Assembly: GCF_017795745.1 (NCBI RefSeq)
Contig: NZ_CP059067.1
Span: 4,526,001-4,590,000 of the forward strand
Origin: Rhizobacter sp. AJA081-3
Lineage (GTDB): Bacteria > Pseudomonadota > Gammaproteobacteria > Burkholderiales > Burkholderiaceae_C
Length of the DNA: 64,000 nt
Reading direction: 5' to 3'
This document shows positions 41,356 to 49,574 of the stretch, one piece after another; within the stretch, counting starts at the first letter, position 1, and every line of letters starts with the position of its first letter. Made by a program: the position numbers and the translations under genes. The notes under the pieces were generated by a model, which was not told the DNA's origin, made no database searches, and saw nothing but the letters and a program-made list of their open reading frames with translations.

Positions 41356-42129
41356 ATGGCCCTGAATCCCCGCATCCCGAACTGGCAAGGCCAGGTGGTC
41401 TGGCTGGTCGGCGCGTCCACCGGCATCGGCCGCGCCACGGCCGAGCTGCTGCATGCGCGGGGCGCGACCGTGGTGGTGTCCGCGCGCAGCGCGGCAACCA
41501 TCGAGGCCTTCGCGCAGCAGCACCCGGGCAGCATCGCGCTGCCGCTGGACGTGACCGACCGCGCGGCGATGCATGCCGCGGGGCAGCAGGTGAGCGACCG
41601 CTGCGGCCGCCTCGACTTGGCCGTCTACTGCGCCGGCTACTACAAGGCGATGCGTGCCACGCAGTTCGACCTCGACGAGATGCTGCGCCACCAGCAGGTC
41701 AACTACGTCGGCGCGCTGCACATGCTCGACGCCGTGCTGCCGGCGCTGCTGCGGCAGAAGGCGGGCCACATCAGCCTGCTGGCCAGCGTGGCCGGCTACC
41801 GCGGCCTGCCCAACTCGCTGGCCTACGGGCCGACGAAGGCGGCGCTGATCAACCTGGCGCAGACGCTCTACCTCGACCTGCAGCCGCAGGGGCTGGGCGT
41901 GTCGGTGGTCAACCCGGGATTCGTGGAGACGCCGCTGACTTCGAGCAACGAGTTCGCCATGCCGGCGCTGATCAGCCCGGCGCAGGCGGCCTCGGAAATC
42001 GTGCAGGGTTGGGAGGCCGGCCAGTTCGAGATCCACTTCCCGAAGCGCTTCACGCTGTGGCTGAAGGCGCTCAGCCACCTCGGCGACGCGCTGTACTTCA
42101 AGGCGATCCGCCGCGCCACCGGGCTATGA
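41356..42129 (+). CDS. Short-chain dehydrogenase/reductase of the Cfa cluster
   Basis: 257 residues. The cofactor motif VGASTGIGRATAELL (residues 18-32) and catalytic YGPTK (Tyr/Lys, with the Ser in LLASVAGYRG) mark a classical SDR. The ATG at 41356 was preferred over a GTG at 41347 because GAGG lies eight bases upstream. It would reduce or oxidise a carbonyl with NAD(P)H; a lipid-derived substrate is suggested by the neighbouring genes only. The stop overlaps the start of the next gene (ATGA). Confidence 0.85.
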   Translation: MALNPRIPNWQGQVVWLVGASTGIGRATAELLHARGATVVVSARSAATIEAFAQQHPGSIALPLDVTDRAAMHAAGQQVSDRCGRLDLAVYCAGYYKAMRATQFDLDEMLRHQQVNYVGALHMLDAVLPALLRQKAGHISLLASVAGYRGLPNSLAYGPTKAALINLAQTLYLDLQPQGLGVSVVNPGFVETPLTSSNEFAMPALISPAQAASEIVQGWEAGQFEIHFPKRFTLWLKALSHLGDALYFKAIRRATGL

Positions 42130-42566
42130 GTGCGCGGCATGCGGATGCGCGGGTGGCGCGCGTGGTGACGATGTTCGAGTCGATCACGCTGGCCGACGTG
42201 TCGCACCTGGGCGAGTTCTACGCGGCCGACGCACGCTTCAAGGACCCGTTCAACGACGTGCAGGGCGTGCCCGCGATCGAGAAGGTGTTCGCGCACATGT
42301 TCGTCGCGCTCGACGCGCCGCGCTTCGTGGTGCGCGACATCGTCGTCGAGGGCGACCAGTGCTTCCTCACCTGGGACTTCCTGTTCCGCTTCAAGCGCTT
42401 CTCGCGCGGCGAGCAGGTGGTGCACGGCGGTTCGCACCTGCGCTTCGACGCGCAGGGCCGCGTGGTGCTGCACCGCGACTACTGGGACGCGGCCGAGGAG
42501 CTGTACGAGAAGCTGCCCGGGGTCGGCGCGTTCATGCGCTTTCTGAAGCGCCGCGCCAACAGCTGA
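42126..42566 (+). CDS. NTF2-like/SnoaL-type protein
   Basis: 146 residues with the cone-shaped NTF2-like pattern: an N-terminal helix pair (VVTMFESITLADVSHLGEFY), FKDPFNDVQG, and a curved sheet ending in HLRFDAQGRVVLHRDYWDAA, then ELYEKLPGVGAFMRFLKR. Such folds bind small hydrophobic ligands or act as isomerases. It is the last gene of the coupled cluster and converges with corA 9 bp away. The specific role is unknown, though this family is a usual member of the Cfa/DUF1365 cluster. Confidence 0.75.
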   Translation: MSARHADARVARVVTMFESITLADVSHLGEFYAADARFKDPFNDVQGVPAIEKVFAHMFVALDAPRFVVRDIVVEGDQCFLTWDFLFRFKRFSRGEQVVHGGSHLRFDAQGRVVLHRDYWDAAEELYEKLPGVGAFMRFLKRRANS

Positions 42567-42575
42567 CTCAGGCGT

Positions 42576-43538
42576 TCAGCGCAGCCAGCCCTTGCGCCGG
42601 AAGTAGATGAACGGCGCCGCCACCGAAGCCACCATCAGGCCGATCGCGTAGGGGTAGCCCAGCGCCCAGTCGAGCTCGGGCATGGCCTTGAAGTTCATGC
42701 CGTAGATGCTGGCGATCAGCGTCGGCGGCAGCAGCGCCACGCTGGCCACCGAGAAGATCTTGATGATCTTGTTCTGGTTGATGTTGATGAAGCCGACCGT
42801 GGCGTTCATCAGGAAGTTGATCTTGTCGAACAGGAAAGTGGTGTGCGAGTCGAGCGAATCGATGTCGCGCAGGATCTGCCGCGCCTCCTCGAACTGCTCG
42901 GCGTTGAGCAGCCGGCTTCGCATCATGAAGCTCACCGCGCGGCGCGTGTCCATCACGTTGCGGCGGATGCGGCCGTTCAAGTCCTCTTCCTTGGCAATGG
43001 CGGCCAGCGCCTCGCCGGCCGCCTGGTCGTTGACGTTCTCCTTGAGCACGCGCGCGCTCACCGCCTCCAGGCTGTCGTAGATGCCTTCCAGCGCGTCGGC
43101 GCTGTACTCGGCGTCGGCGTCGTAGAGCTTGAGCAGCACGTCCTTGGCGTCTTCGATCAGCGCGGGGATGCGCCGGGCACGCAGGCGCAGCAGGCGGAAC
43201 ACCGGCAGGTCCTCGCCGTGCACCGAGAACAGCACGTTCTTGTAGAGGATGAAGGCCACGCGCACGTTGCGCGCCTGCTGGTCGTCGTCGATCAGGAAGT
43301 CGGAGCGGATGTGCAGTTCGCCGTTGTCTTCCTCGTAGAAGCGGGCCGACTCCTCGAGGTCGTCGTCGACGGCGTCCTGCGGGATCGTCAGGCCGAAATG
43401 CTGCGCGATCCAGCCCTTCTCCTCTGGCGTGGGCGCGTCGAGGTCCACCCACACCGGCTTGACGTGGGCCAGCGCGTCGAGGCTCTCGATCTCTTCCTGG
43501 AACAGCCGGCCGTTGGCCAGCGTGAAGACATTCAGCAT
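42576..43538 (-). CDS. corA: CorA-type magnesium/cobalt transporter
   Basis: 320 residues. A long N-terminal cytoplasmic domain leads to a helical funnel and two C-terminal membrane helices. The selectivity signature YGMNFKAMPELDW (Gly-Met-Asn) lies between them, with NKIIKIFSVASVALLPPTLI as the first pore helix. It takes up Mg2+ (or Co2+/Ni2+) as a pentamer in the inner membrane. GGAG precedes the ATG. It converges with the lipid island and has a hairpin in its leader; there is no evident functional link to that island. Confidence 0.95.
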   Translation of the reverse strand: MLNVFTLANGRLFQEEIESLDALAHVKPVWVDLDAPTPEEKGWIAQHFGLTIPQDAVDDDLEESARFYEEDNGELHIRSDFLIDDDQQARNVRVAFILYKNVLFSVHGEDLPVFRLLRLRARRIPALIEDAKDVLLKLYDADAEYSADALEGIYDSLEAVSARVLKENVNDQAAGEALAAIAKEEDLNGRIRRNVMDTRRAVSFMMRSRLLNAEQFEEARQILRDIDSLDSHTTFLFDKINFLMNATVGFININQNKIIKIFSVASVALLPPTLIASIYGMNFKAMPELDWALGYPYAIGLMVASVAAPFIYFRRKGWLR

Positions 43539-43555
43539 GGGGGCTCCAGCGTGGC

Positions 43556-43576
43556 GGCTGCGCGTGGCGCGCAGCC
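43556..43576 (-). promoter_or_regulatory. Hairpin in the corA leader
   Basis: Arms GGCTGCGC and GCGCAGCC enclose a five-base loop and end 18 bases upstream of the corA ATG, eight bases from its GGAG (43544-43547). It could mask or stabilise the translation start. No Mg-riboswitch consensus is evident; the rest of the 192-bp gap shows nothing I can name. Confidence 0.35.
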
Positions 43577-43730
43577 GGGGCCTGGGTGAAGCGTCAACGG
43601 TGAACTCGCGACCGCCTCGCCCCGGGTCTCGGCCCGACGGTCAGCGCCGGGCCTGCATGGAGCGGACGGTCACCGAGAAGGGGGGACGTCCAAGTCGAAC
43701 TCCGCAGTGATGCGATGCGAAATTATGGCA

Positions 43731-46319
43731 TCAGGCCGGCATGGCGGCAGGCTGCGCAACGGCCGGGAACCACAAGGTGACGCGGGTGCCGATGCCCGGC
43801 TCGCTGTCGACCTCGATCTGGCCGCCCTGCAGCTCCATGATTTCCTGCACCAGGCACATGCCCAGGCCGGTGCCGGGGATGTTGCCGGACGGGTCGGCCC
43901 GGTAGAAGCGCTCGAACAGGCGCGCCTTCTGCGCGGGCGTCATGCCGATGCCCGAGTCGGTGACCGACACGCCCACCTGTTGTTGCCCGTCGACCTCGCG
44001 CAGCTGCGTGTGCAGCCTGATCGAACCGCCGCCCGGCGAGTACTTGTAGGCGTTGGACAGCACGTTGGTGATGGCCTGGCGCGTCTTGTCGTGGTCGACC
44101 ATCAGGCGCACCTCGCCGTGCTCGGCGCGCACCTCCACCTTGCGCGGGTCGCCATGGATCATCAGTGCGTCGACGGTCTCCACGATCAGCGGGCCGAGCG
44201 CATGCTCGGTGATGCGGAAGTCCTTGCCCTGGCGAGCCTCGATGCGCGCCAGGTCGAGCAGTTCGTTGACCATGTTGATGAGCAGCGAGGCCTGGCGGTG
44301 GATGGTCTCCATCACGTCGCGCTGGCGGTCCGGCGGCACCGGGCGCTTGAGCATCAGCTCGGCGAAACCGAAGATGCTGGCCATCGGCGTGCGCAGTTCG
44401 TGCGCGGCGGTGGTCAGGAACTCGCTCTTCATGCGGTCGACTTCCGTTTCGTGCGTGACGTCGCGGAAGTAGAGGATCGACTCGCCGTGGCCGCCCAGGT
44501 TCAGGCGTGCCAGACGCGCCAGAGTGCGCCGCTCGGGTCGCAGCAGCTCCAGCGTGTCGGCATGCGTTCCGGCGACACCGACCGACGCCGCCACCGGCAC
44601 ATAGGCCTGCGCCGGGTTGCACAGCGCGACGAACTGGCGGTCGAAGCCGACGATGTCGCAGCCCTGGCTAGCATCCCATCCGGTCATCTGCACGAAGGCC
44701 TGGTTGCAGTAGACCATCTGGCCCTCGCTGTCGAACACGACGAAGCCGTCCGGGCTGAGGTCGAACACCGCGTTCAGGCGCGCGCTGCGTTCGGCCAGCG
44801 CGAAGCGGGCGCGTTCACGCTCGGTCACGTCGGACTGCACGCCCACATAGTGCGTGACCTCGCCGTCGGGCGTGGCCACCGGGGCGATGGACAACTCGTT
44901 GAAGAACAGCGTGCCATCCTTGCGGTAGTTGCGCAGCACCACGGTGGCAGGTTCGCCCTGACGGACCGCCTCGCGCAGCACGGCGATCTCGGGCTGCTCG
45001 CGGTCTTCGCCCTGCAGGAAACCGCAGTTGCGGCCGATCGCCTCGCCCACGCTGTAGCCGGTGATCTTCTCGAAGGCCGGGTTGGCGTAGAAGATCGGCT
45101 GGCCCGGCACGCGCACGTCGCTGATGACCACGCCGTTGGTGGCGCACTCGAGCGCCCGGTTGTACAGGCGCAGCATCGAATCGACCCAGCGCTGGTCGGT
45201 GACGTCGCGCACGACGCAGGTGAAGCGCGTGCCGTGCTCGTCCTCGACGCGCGAGATGGCCACCTCGACCGGAAATTCGGTGCCGTCGCGGCGCAGCGCG
45301 CTCGAGTCGAGCCTGGCCATGCGGCTCGAGCGGATCAGCATGCCCTCCCGGGTGATGCGCTCGACTTCGTCGAAGACGAGAGCGGGCAGCAGGCTCGCGA
45401 GCGGCTGCCCGACCACCTGATCGGGTTCGACACCGAAGATGCTGCTGGCCGCTGGGTTGAGCATGACGATGCGCGCCTGCGCATCCAGGCCGAGGATGGC
45501 GTCGGGCGTGGCGTCGAGCAGCGAATGCACGCGCGCCTCGTTGTCGCGGATCGAGACGAGCTGCTTGCGCAGCGTCAGCGAGGCGTGGTTGAGCGCGTCG
45601 GTGAGTTCGGCCACTTCACGGCTGTTGCCCTGCTGCTGCAGCGTGAGGCCGACCTGCTCGCCCAGGCTGCGCGAGAAGCGCACCACGCGCTGCAGGGGCG
45701 CCAGCGAGCGCAACAGGAAGGTGTATACCGCAGCAATGGTGAGCAGCCCCACCAGCGCGATCGCTCCAACGAGTTCCCGCTGCATCTTCATGAGCTGCTC
45801 GCGCTCGCCGTGCTGGCTGAACAGCACGCCGATGTGGCCCAGGGGCATGATCGGGTCGACCGGCGCCCAGACCTGCAGCGCGTCGATTCCGGCCACCTGC
45901 ACGGCGCGCACGCTGCCGTGGGCACCGGCCGGCGGCTGCGGCATGTCGGGCGGCAGGCTTCGCGCGATGATGCTGCCGTCGGCCAGCGCGCGCAGGCTCA
46001 ACAGTGCCACGCCACCGCTGTCGCGCACGTCGATGCGCAGCACACCCGGCAGCCGGGCGATGTCGCGCAGGGATCTCTCGAGGCCCGACTCGTCGGCCTT
46101 CACCAGCAAGGGTGCGGCCGCGCTGGCGGCGGTGCGCGCGAGCGCGCCGGCCCATTGCGAGGAGGTCTGGAAGGCGGCATCCGCCGCACGCTGGCTCGAC
46201 ACCACGTAGAGCGCGCACATCGCCACCACCATCACGGCGACGAGCAGCACCAGCATCTGGTGCCGCAGCCTGCGGGGCCACAGAGCGGCGAGGGGCGTGC
46301 GGCTGAGGGAGTAGGTCAT
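43731..46319 (-). CDS. Multi-PAS sensor histidine kinase with a LOV (blue-light) domain
   Basis: 862 residues. Two membrane helices (about 21-42 and 183-203) bracket a ~140-residue extracytoplasmic domain, then a HAMP-like region, a PAS domain (262-376), a LOV-type PAS (393-500), a third PAS (510-622), HisKA with His640 in TTAAHELRTPMAS, and HATPase ending near 855 (VSVTDSGIGMTP, GTGLGMCL). The LOV domain has the flavin-reactive Cys432 in GRNCGFLQG, Asn464 in NYRKDG, Asn474 in FFNEL and Gln495 in YVGVQSD, the flavin contacts of LOV photosensors. Blue light would form a Cys-flavin adduct and alter kinase activity. It is the last gene of a sensory operon, 29 bp after an HD-GYP gene. Confidence 0.88.
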   Translation of the reverse strand: MTYSLSRTPLAALWPRRLRHQMLVLLVAVMVVAMCALYVVSSQRAADAAFQTSSQWAGALARTAASAAAPLLVKADESGLERSLRDIARLPGVLRIDVRDSGGVALLSLRALADGSIIARSLPPDMPQPPAGAHGSVRAVQVAGIDALQVWAPVDPIMPLGHIGVLFSQHGEREQLMKMQRELVGAIALVGLLTIAAVYTFLLRSLAPLQRVVRFSRSLGEQVGLTLQQQGNSREVAELTDALNHASLTLRKQLVSIRDNEARVHSLLDATPDAILGLDAQARIVMLNPAASSIFGVEPDQVVGQPLASLLPALVFDEVERITREGMLIRSSRMARLDSSALRRDGTEFPVEVAISRVEDEHGTRFTCVVRDVTDQRWVDSMLRLYNRALECATNGVVISDVRVPGQPIFYANPAFEKITGYSVGEAIGRNCGFLQGEDREQPEIAVLREAVRQGEPATVVLRNYRKDGTLFFNELSIAPVATPDGEVTHYVGVQSDVTERERARFALAERSARLNAVFDLSPDGFVVFDSEGQMVYCNQAFVQMTGWDASQGCDIVGFDRQFVALCNPAQAYVPVAASVGVAGTHADTLELLRPERRTLARLARLNLGGHGESILYFRDVTHETEVDRMKSEFLTTAAHELRTPMASIFGFAELMLKRPVPPDRQRDVMETIHRQASLLINMVNELLDLARIEARQGKDFRITEHALGPLIVETVDALMIHGDPRKVEVRAEHGEVRLMVDHDKTRQAITNVLSNAYKYSPGGGSIRLHTQLREVDGQQQVGVSVTDSGIGMTPAQKARLFERFYRADPSGNIPGTGLGMCLVQEIMELQGGQIEVDSEPGIGTRVTLWFPAVAQPAAMPA

Positions 46320-46348
46320 GTCATGGGCTCCGCGGGGTCGGACTTCGT

Positions 46349-47182
46349 TCAGGACGCCAAGGCGCCCAGGGGCTCGTCGTCGAGCAGGGCCGAGAACTGG
46401 GGGCGATGGCTGTTGATGCGCTCGCGCAGCGCGACCATGTCTTCCGCGCGATCGAGGAAGGTGTCCACCACCAGCGGGTCGAAGAGGCGGCCGCGTTCGC
46501 CGACCATCATCTCCAGCGCCTGCTTGTCCTGAATGGCAGGCCGGTAGCAGCGGTCCATCGTCAGCGCGTCGAAGTAGTCGACCGCGGCGACGATGCGCCC
46601 GGACAGCGGGATGGCCGCGCCCGCCAGGCCGCGCGGATAGCCGCTGCCGTCGAAGCGCTCGTGGTGCGACAGCGCCACCTCGCTGGCCAGCTTGAACAGC
46701 GGCACCTCCGAAGCGCCCAGGATGTCGGCGCCCATCTGCGCGTGCCGGTTCATCACATCGCGCTCCTCGCGCGTCAGCGGGCCGGGCTTCTTCAGCACGT
46801 TGTCGGGCACGCCGATCTTGCCGATGTCGTGCATCGGCGCAGCCATGCGCAGCAGCTTGGACCATGCCGCGTTCTGGCCCAGAGCCAGCGCGAGCGCCTC
46901 GGCGAGGAAGCCCATGCGCACGATGTGCACGCCGGTGTCGTCGTCGCGGAACTCCGCCGCGATCGACAGCCGCAGCAGCGCTTCGTGGTGCGCCCGTGCC
47001 AATGCGCGCAGCGCGTCGTTGCGCTCGCGGTACACGCGCCCGAGGTCGGCGATCACGCGCTCGAGCTGCGCCTGTGCCATGGCCGGATCGGCCAGTCCGA
47101 GCGCGGCCTGGGCGCTCTCGGCTTGGAGCGCGTAGGGAAGCTTGCCCATCGCTGCCTCGCAGGCGTTTGCGTCGAAGCTCAC
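46349..47182 (-). CDS. HD-GYP-domain c-di-GMP phosphodiesterase
   Basis: 277 residues. An N-terminal helical region of ~80 residues leads to an HD-GYP domain with the metal-binding His118-Asp119 in MHDIGKIGVPD and the signature HHERFDGSGYPRG (173-185), intact for metal and c-di-GMP binding. It would hydrolyse c-di-GMP to pGpG or GMP, lowering the biofilm/motility signal. The GTG start overlaps the stop of the response-regulator gene (GTGA); an ATG at 47149 is an alternative. The N-terminal segment is not a complete REC domain, so the preceding stand-alone REC may act in trans. Confidence 0.88.
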   Translation of the reverse strand: MSFDANACEAAMGKLPYALQAESAQAALGLADPAMAQAQLERVIADLGRVYRERNDALRALARAHHEALLRLSIAAEFRDDDTGVHIVRMGFLAEALALALGQNAAWSKLLRMAAPMHDIGKIGVPDNVLKKPGPLTREERDVMNRHAQMGADILGASEVPLFKLASEVALSHHERFDGSGYPRGLAGAAIPLSGRIVAAVDYFDALTMDRCYRPAIQDKQALEMMVGERGRLFDPLVVDTFLDRAEDMVALRERINSHRPQFSALLDDEPLGALAS

Positions 47183-47550
47183 GCGGCTGCGACGAGGCGG
47201 TCGATCGTCTCGATCAGCTGCAGCGGGCTGAACGGCTTGACGAGGTAGTCGTCGGCGCCGGCCTGCTGGCCCGCCTCGCGGTCGCGGGCCTGGCCACGTG
47301 CCGTCAGCAACACGACCTTGAGGCCCGACAGCTTGGGGTCGGACTTGATGCGCTGGCAGACCTGCAGTCCGTCGAGTTCGCCAGGCATCATCACGTCCAG
47401 CAGTACCAGGTCGGGGCCGACGGCCGATGCCATGCGCAGGCCGAAGGCGCCATCGGCGGCCTCGTGGATCTCGTAGTCCTCGAACTCCAGCGTCATGCGG
47501 ATCAGCTTGCGGATGTCGGGCTGGTCTTCGACGATCAGGATCTTCTTCAT
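47179..47550 (-). CDS. Single-domain response regulator (CheY-like)
   Basis: 123 residues forming one receiver domain and nothing else. The acidic pocket is in LIVEDQPDIR, the phospho-acceptor is Asp52 in LVLLDVMMPG, and the switch residues are Thr83 in LLTARG and Lys105 in VKPFS. With no output domain it must act on a partner, most simply the HD-GYP protein, whose gene it overlaps by 4 bp. It follows the pseudokinase gene by 22 bp. Its phosphodonor could be the LOV kinase encoded at the end of the operon. Confidence 0.92.
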   Translation of the reverse strand: MKKILIVEDQPDIRKLIRMTLEFEDYEIHEAADGAFGLRMASAVGPDLVLLDVMMPGELDGLQVCQRIKSDPKLSGLKVVLLTARGQARDREAGQQAGADDYLVKPFSPLQLIETIDRLVAAA

Positions 47551-47572
47551 GGTGCTTGCCTCTCGGTTGGAT

Positions 47573-48688
47573 TCAGGGTTTGGCCGCGCGGTTGTCTCGG
47601 CGCCGCGCCATCAGCGCGGCCAGGTCGCGGGCGTAGACCTGCGCCTGCGCGATGTCCATGTCGACCGCCTCGTTGCGGAACGGTGCACCGGTGGGCAGGT
47701 CGATGAGGAAGTTGCGCTGGCCGTCGTCGTGCTCCTCGCGCAGTTGCCCGCCGTGCTGGGCAACGATCTGCTGGCACAGCTTCAGCCCGATCAGGTCGCG
47801 CGAGGCCAGCCTGGCGCCCGCTTCGGACGTGCCGCGCCCCTTGGAGGACGAGACCGTCTCCATCGGCGTGGATTCTTCGCGCGCCGCCACGAAAGCGCCG
47901 CTGTCGCGCAGCACGATCAGGGCGCGCGGGCCCATCTGGCGGTGCTCGATCTCCAGCGAGCCGCCCGGGCGCGCCGCGCGCACGGCTGCCTCGAGGCACT
48001 CGACGAACACGCGCTTCAACCAGTGCTCGCTGCCGTAGATCGCCGCGAGCTGTGTCTTCGGGCCCTGCGCCGTGAAGCGCGCCTTCAGGTTGCGTGCACG
48101 CGCCAGCGGCTCGACCTTCGCCCAGGCCTGCTGCAGCAGCGGCCACAGTTCGATGCGGTCGTTTCCGACCAGGGATTCGCTGCCCCACACCGAGGCCAGA
48201 TCGATCAGCTTGCTGAGCACCTGCGTGACCTCGTCGACCTGGTCGCACAGCGCGTCCAGCGCATGCACATCGCGGTCGTTGCGCGCCATCACGAGCGACT
48301 GGGTCAGTGCGCTCAGCGGATCGCGCAGATCCGAGCGGATCACCATCATCAGGTTGTCGAAGCCGACCACGGCGTGTTCGTCGGCACTGTCGGTGACCAG
48401 CACCATCGCGTCGTCGCGCGACAGGCCGGGCAGCACCTTGCAGCGCAACTCCGGCACCGGCTCGCCCGGGCCGGTCGGCTGGCCGCAGATGGTGACCGTG
48501 CGCGACGTCTGCTCGATCACCGTGCCGTTCACGGCGTTGATCAGCGTCGGCTCCTGCAACCGCGAGCCGGAGTTCAGCCGCATCTTGGCGGCCGCCTGGG
48601 CGTTGGAGAACCTCACGAGACCGTCTCGAGAGACCCAAAGCATCCCAGGTTGCAGATTTTCCAGCAATTCCGATAGTGTTGCGTGCAT
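47573..48688 (-). CDS. PAS-containing pseudo-histidine kinase
   Basis: 371 residues. An N-terminal PAS-like part ([18 protein letters not shown]) precedes a HisKA-like helix pair in which the phospho-accepting His is replaced by Ser119 in [12 protein letters not shown]. The following ATPase-like region keeps DSGAFV and [16 protein letters not shown] but lacks the usual N-box Asn residues ([10 protein letters not shown]), so it is probably catalytically dead. It may sense a ligand and modulate the kinase or the receiver encoded downstream. It is the first gene of the four-gene operon; GGAG precedes its ATG and a promoter-like pair lies at 48709-48737. Confidence 0.7.
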   Translation of the reverse strand: MHATLSELLENLQPGMLWVSRDGLVRFSNAQAAAKMRLNSGSRLQEPTLINAVNGTVIEQTSRTVTICGQPTGPGEPVPELRCKVLPGLSRDDAMVLVTDSADEHAVVGFDNLMMVIRSDLRDPLSALTQSLVMARNDRDVHALDALCDQVDEVTQVLSKLIDLASVWGSESLVGNDRIELWPLLQQAWAKVEPLARARNLKARFTAQGPKTQLAAIYGSEHWLKRVFVECLEAAVRAARPGGSLEIEHRQMGPRALIVLRDSGAFVAAREESTPMETVSSSKGRGTSEAGARLASRDLIGLKLCQQIVAQHGGQLREEHDDGQRNFLIDLPTGAPFRNEAVDMDIAQAQVYARDLAALMARRRDNRAAKP

Positions 48689-49005
48689 TTTGGTGGCTCC
48701 GTGGTTGCACTTTAATCATTGATAGCATTTGCTGCAATCTTCGCCGAGCCGACTTTCGTGCTGCCCGTCACGCTCGAGGCGGATCGTTCGGGCCCGGGCC
48801 AACGGCCTGCCGGCGCGTGGCTCCCCTGGGACTTGCCAGGGAACAAGCAGGCCCTGTGAGCGTTGGTGTCGGCCGCTTGTCAGGGCCGAGGAACGGCGGC
48901 ACACTGGGTTTGACGACCTCGCGTCGACCGCCCTTCCGGCCCCCTCCCGCCCGCCCCCCATCTCCCGCCTTTCCAGCCTCCCTCACCCGTGCGAAAGGAG
49001 TACCC
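48689..49005. other. 317-bp gap between the sensory operon and hpf
   Basis: Besides the minus-strand promoter (48709-48737), the half nearer hpf is C-rich and G-poor for about 60 bases (48931-48990) before the hpf ribosome-binding site. A small dyad CCCTGG ... CCAGGG lies at 48824-48840. I see no rpoN gene or fragment here, although rpoN usually precedes hpf, and no sigma-54 -24/-12 box with correct spacing. Confidence 0.5.
48709..48737 (-). promoter_or_regulatory. Sigma-70-like promoter for the sensory operon
   Basis: On the minus strand TTGCAG (48737-48732), a 17-base spacer and TAAAGT (48714-48709) form a reasonable -35/-10 pair 20-50 bp upstream of the pseudokinase ATG at 48688. It lies in a local A/T-rich island, which supports a promoter; strength and regulation are unknown. 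Confidence 0.45.
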
Positions 49006-49347
49006 ATGAACCTGACGATCAGCGGTCACCACCTTGAAGTGACGCCCGCTTTGCGAGAGTACGTGCTCACGAAGTTGGACCGTGTCACACGTCATTTCGA
49101 CCAAGTGGTGGACATCACCGTGCTGTTGTCAGTCGAGAAGCTGAAGGAGAAGGAGCGAAGGCAGAAGGCGGAAGTCACTGTGCACGTGAAGGGCAAGGAC
49201 ATCTTCGTCGAGCAGTCTCACGAGGATCTTTACGCGGCGATCGACCAGCTGATGGACAAGCTGGACCGCCAGGTTTGCCGCCACAAGGACAAGTTGCAGG
49301 ACCATCACCACGTGGCGGCCAAGCGCATCGAGTCGGCCGCATCCTGA
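49006..49347 (+). CDS. hpf: Ribosome hibernation promoting factor
   Basis: 113 residues, the short HPF/YfiA type: [39 protein letters not shown], and [20 protein letters not shown]. It binds the 30S subunit in stationary phase, helping form 100S dimers and shutting down translation. AAAGGAG at 48994-49000 precedes the ATG. A strong terminator follows, then ptsN and hprK. In most relatives rpoN lies just upstream; here it does not. Confidence 0.9.
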   Translation: MNLTISGHHLEVTPALREYVLTKLDRVTRHFDQVVDITVLLSVEKLKEKERRQKAEVTVHVKGKDIFVEQSHEDLYAAIDQLMDKLDRQVCRHKDKLQDHHHVAAKRIESAAS

Positions 49348-49366
49348 GCGGCACCACCCTGAATCG

Positions 49367-49389
49367 GCGGCCCTGCGGGGCCGCTTTTT
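49367..49389 (+). terminator. Intrinsic terminator after hpf
   Basis: GCGGCCC (49367-49373) and GGGCCGC (49378-49384) with loop TGCG are followed by five T residues (49385-49389), a classical Rho-independent terminator 20 bp after the hpf stop. It makes hpf largely separate from ptsN-hprK unless read through. Confidence 0.85.
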
Positions 49390-49426
49390 CATGGCCTCGG
49401 CCCGTGAACCCGGGGGCACCCTACGT

Positions 49427-49441
49427 TGCTGCGACGCAGCA
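49427..49441. promoter_or_regulatory. 15-bp palindrome upstream of ptsN
   Basis: TGCTGCG-A-CGCAGCA is a perfect 7+1+7 dyad in the 227-bp gap between hpf and ptsN. A close relative, TGTTGCA-T-CGCAGCA, precedes leuS at 54396-54410 (12 of 15 positions identical). TGC-rich dyads of this type occur as PhaR sites in related bacteria, but the link is speculative. The rest of the gap shows nothing I can assign. Confidence 0.35.
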
Positions 49442-49574
49442 GGCAGCGCACAATGTGCCCATCCAAGCGTTGTGGTCGACGCCCTTCCCAGGGGGTCGAC
49501 TTCATAATTCCGTCACCTGTCACTTGTCATGCGGCTGCCGCGGCCACGAGCCCGGGAGTCCCCACGAACCGCCG

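Noticed and set aside
43539-43730. Mg2+-sensing riboswitch for corA
   Set aside because: Only one short hairpin is seen; no M-box or yybP-like consensus could be traced.
48781-48860. Possible sigma-54 promoter (TGGC ... TTGC) upstream of hpf
   Set aside because: The two blocks are 11 bases apart, not the 7 or so needed for the -24/-12 elements.
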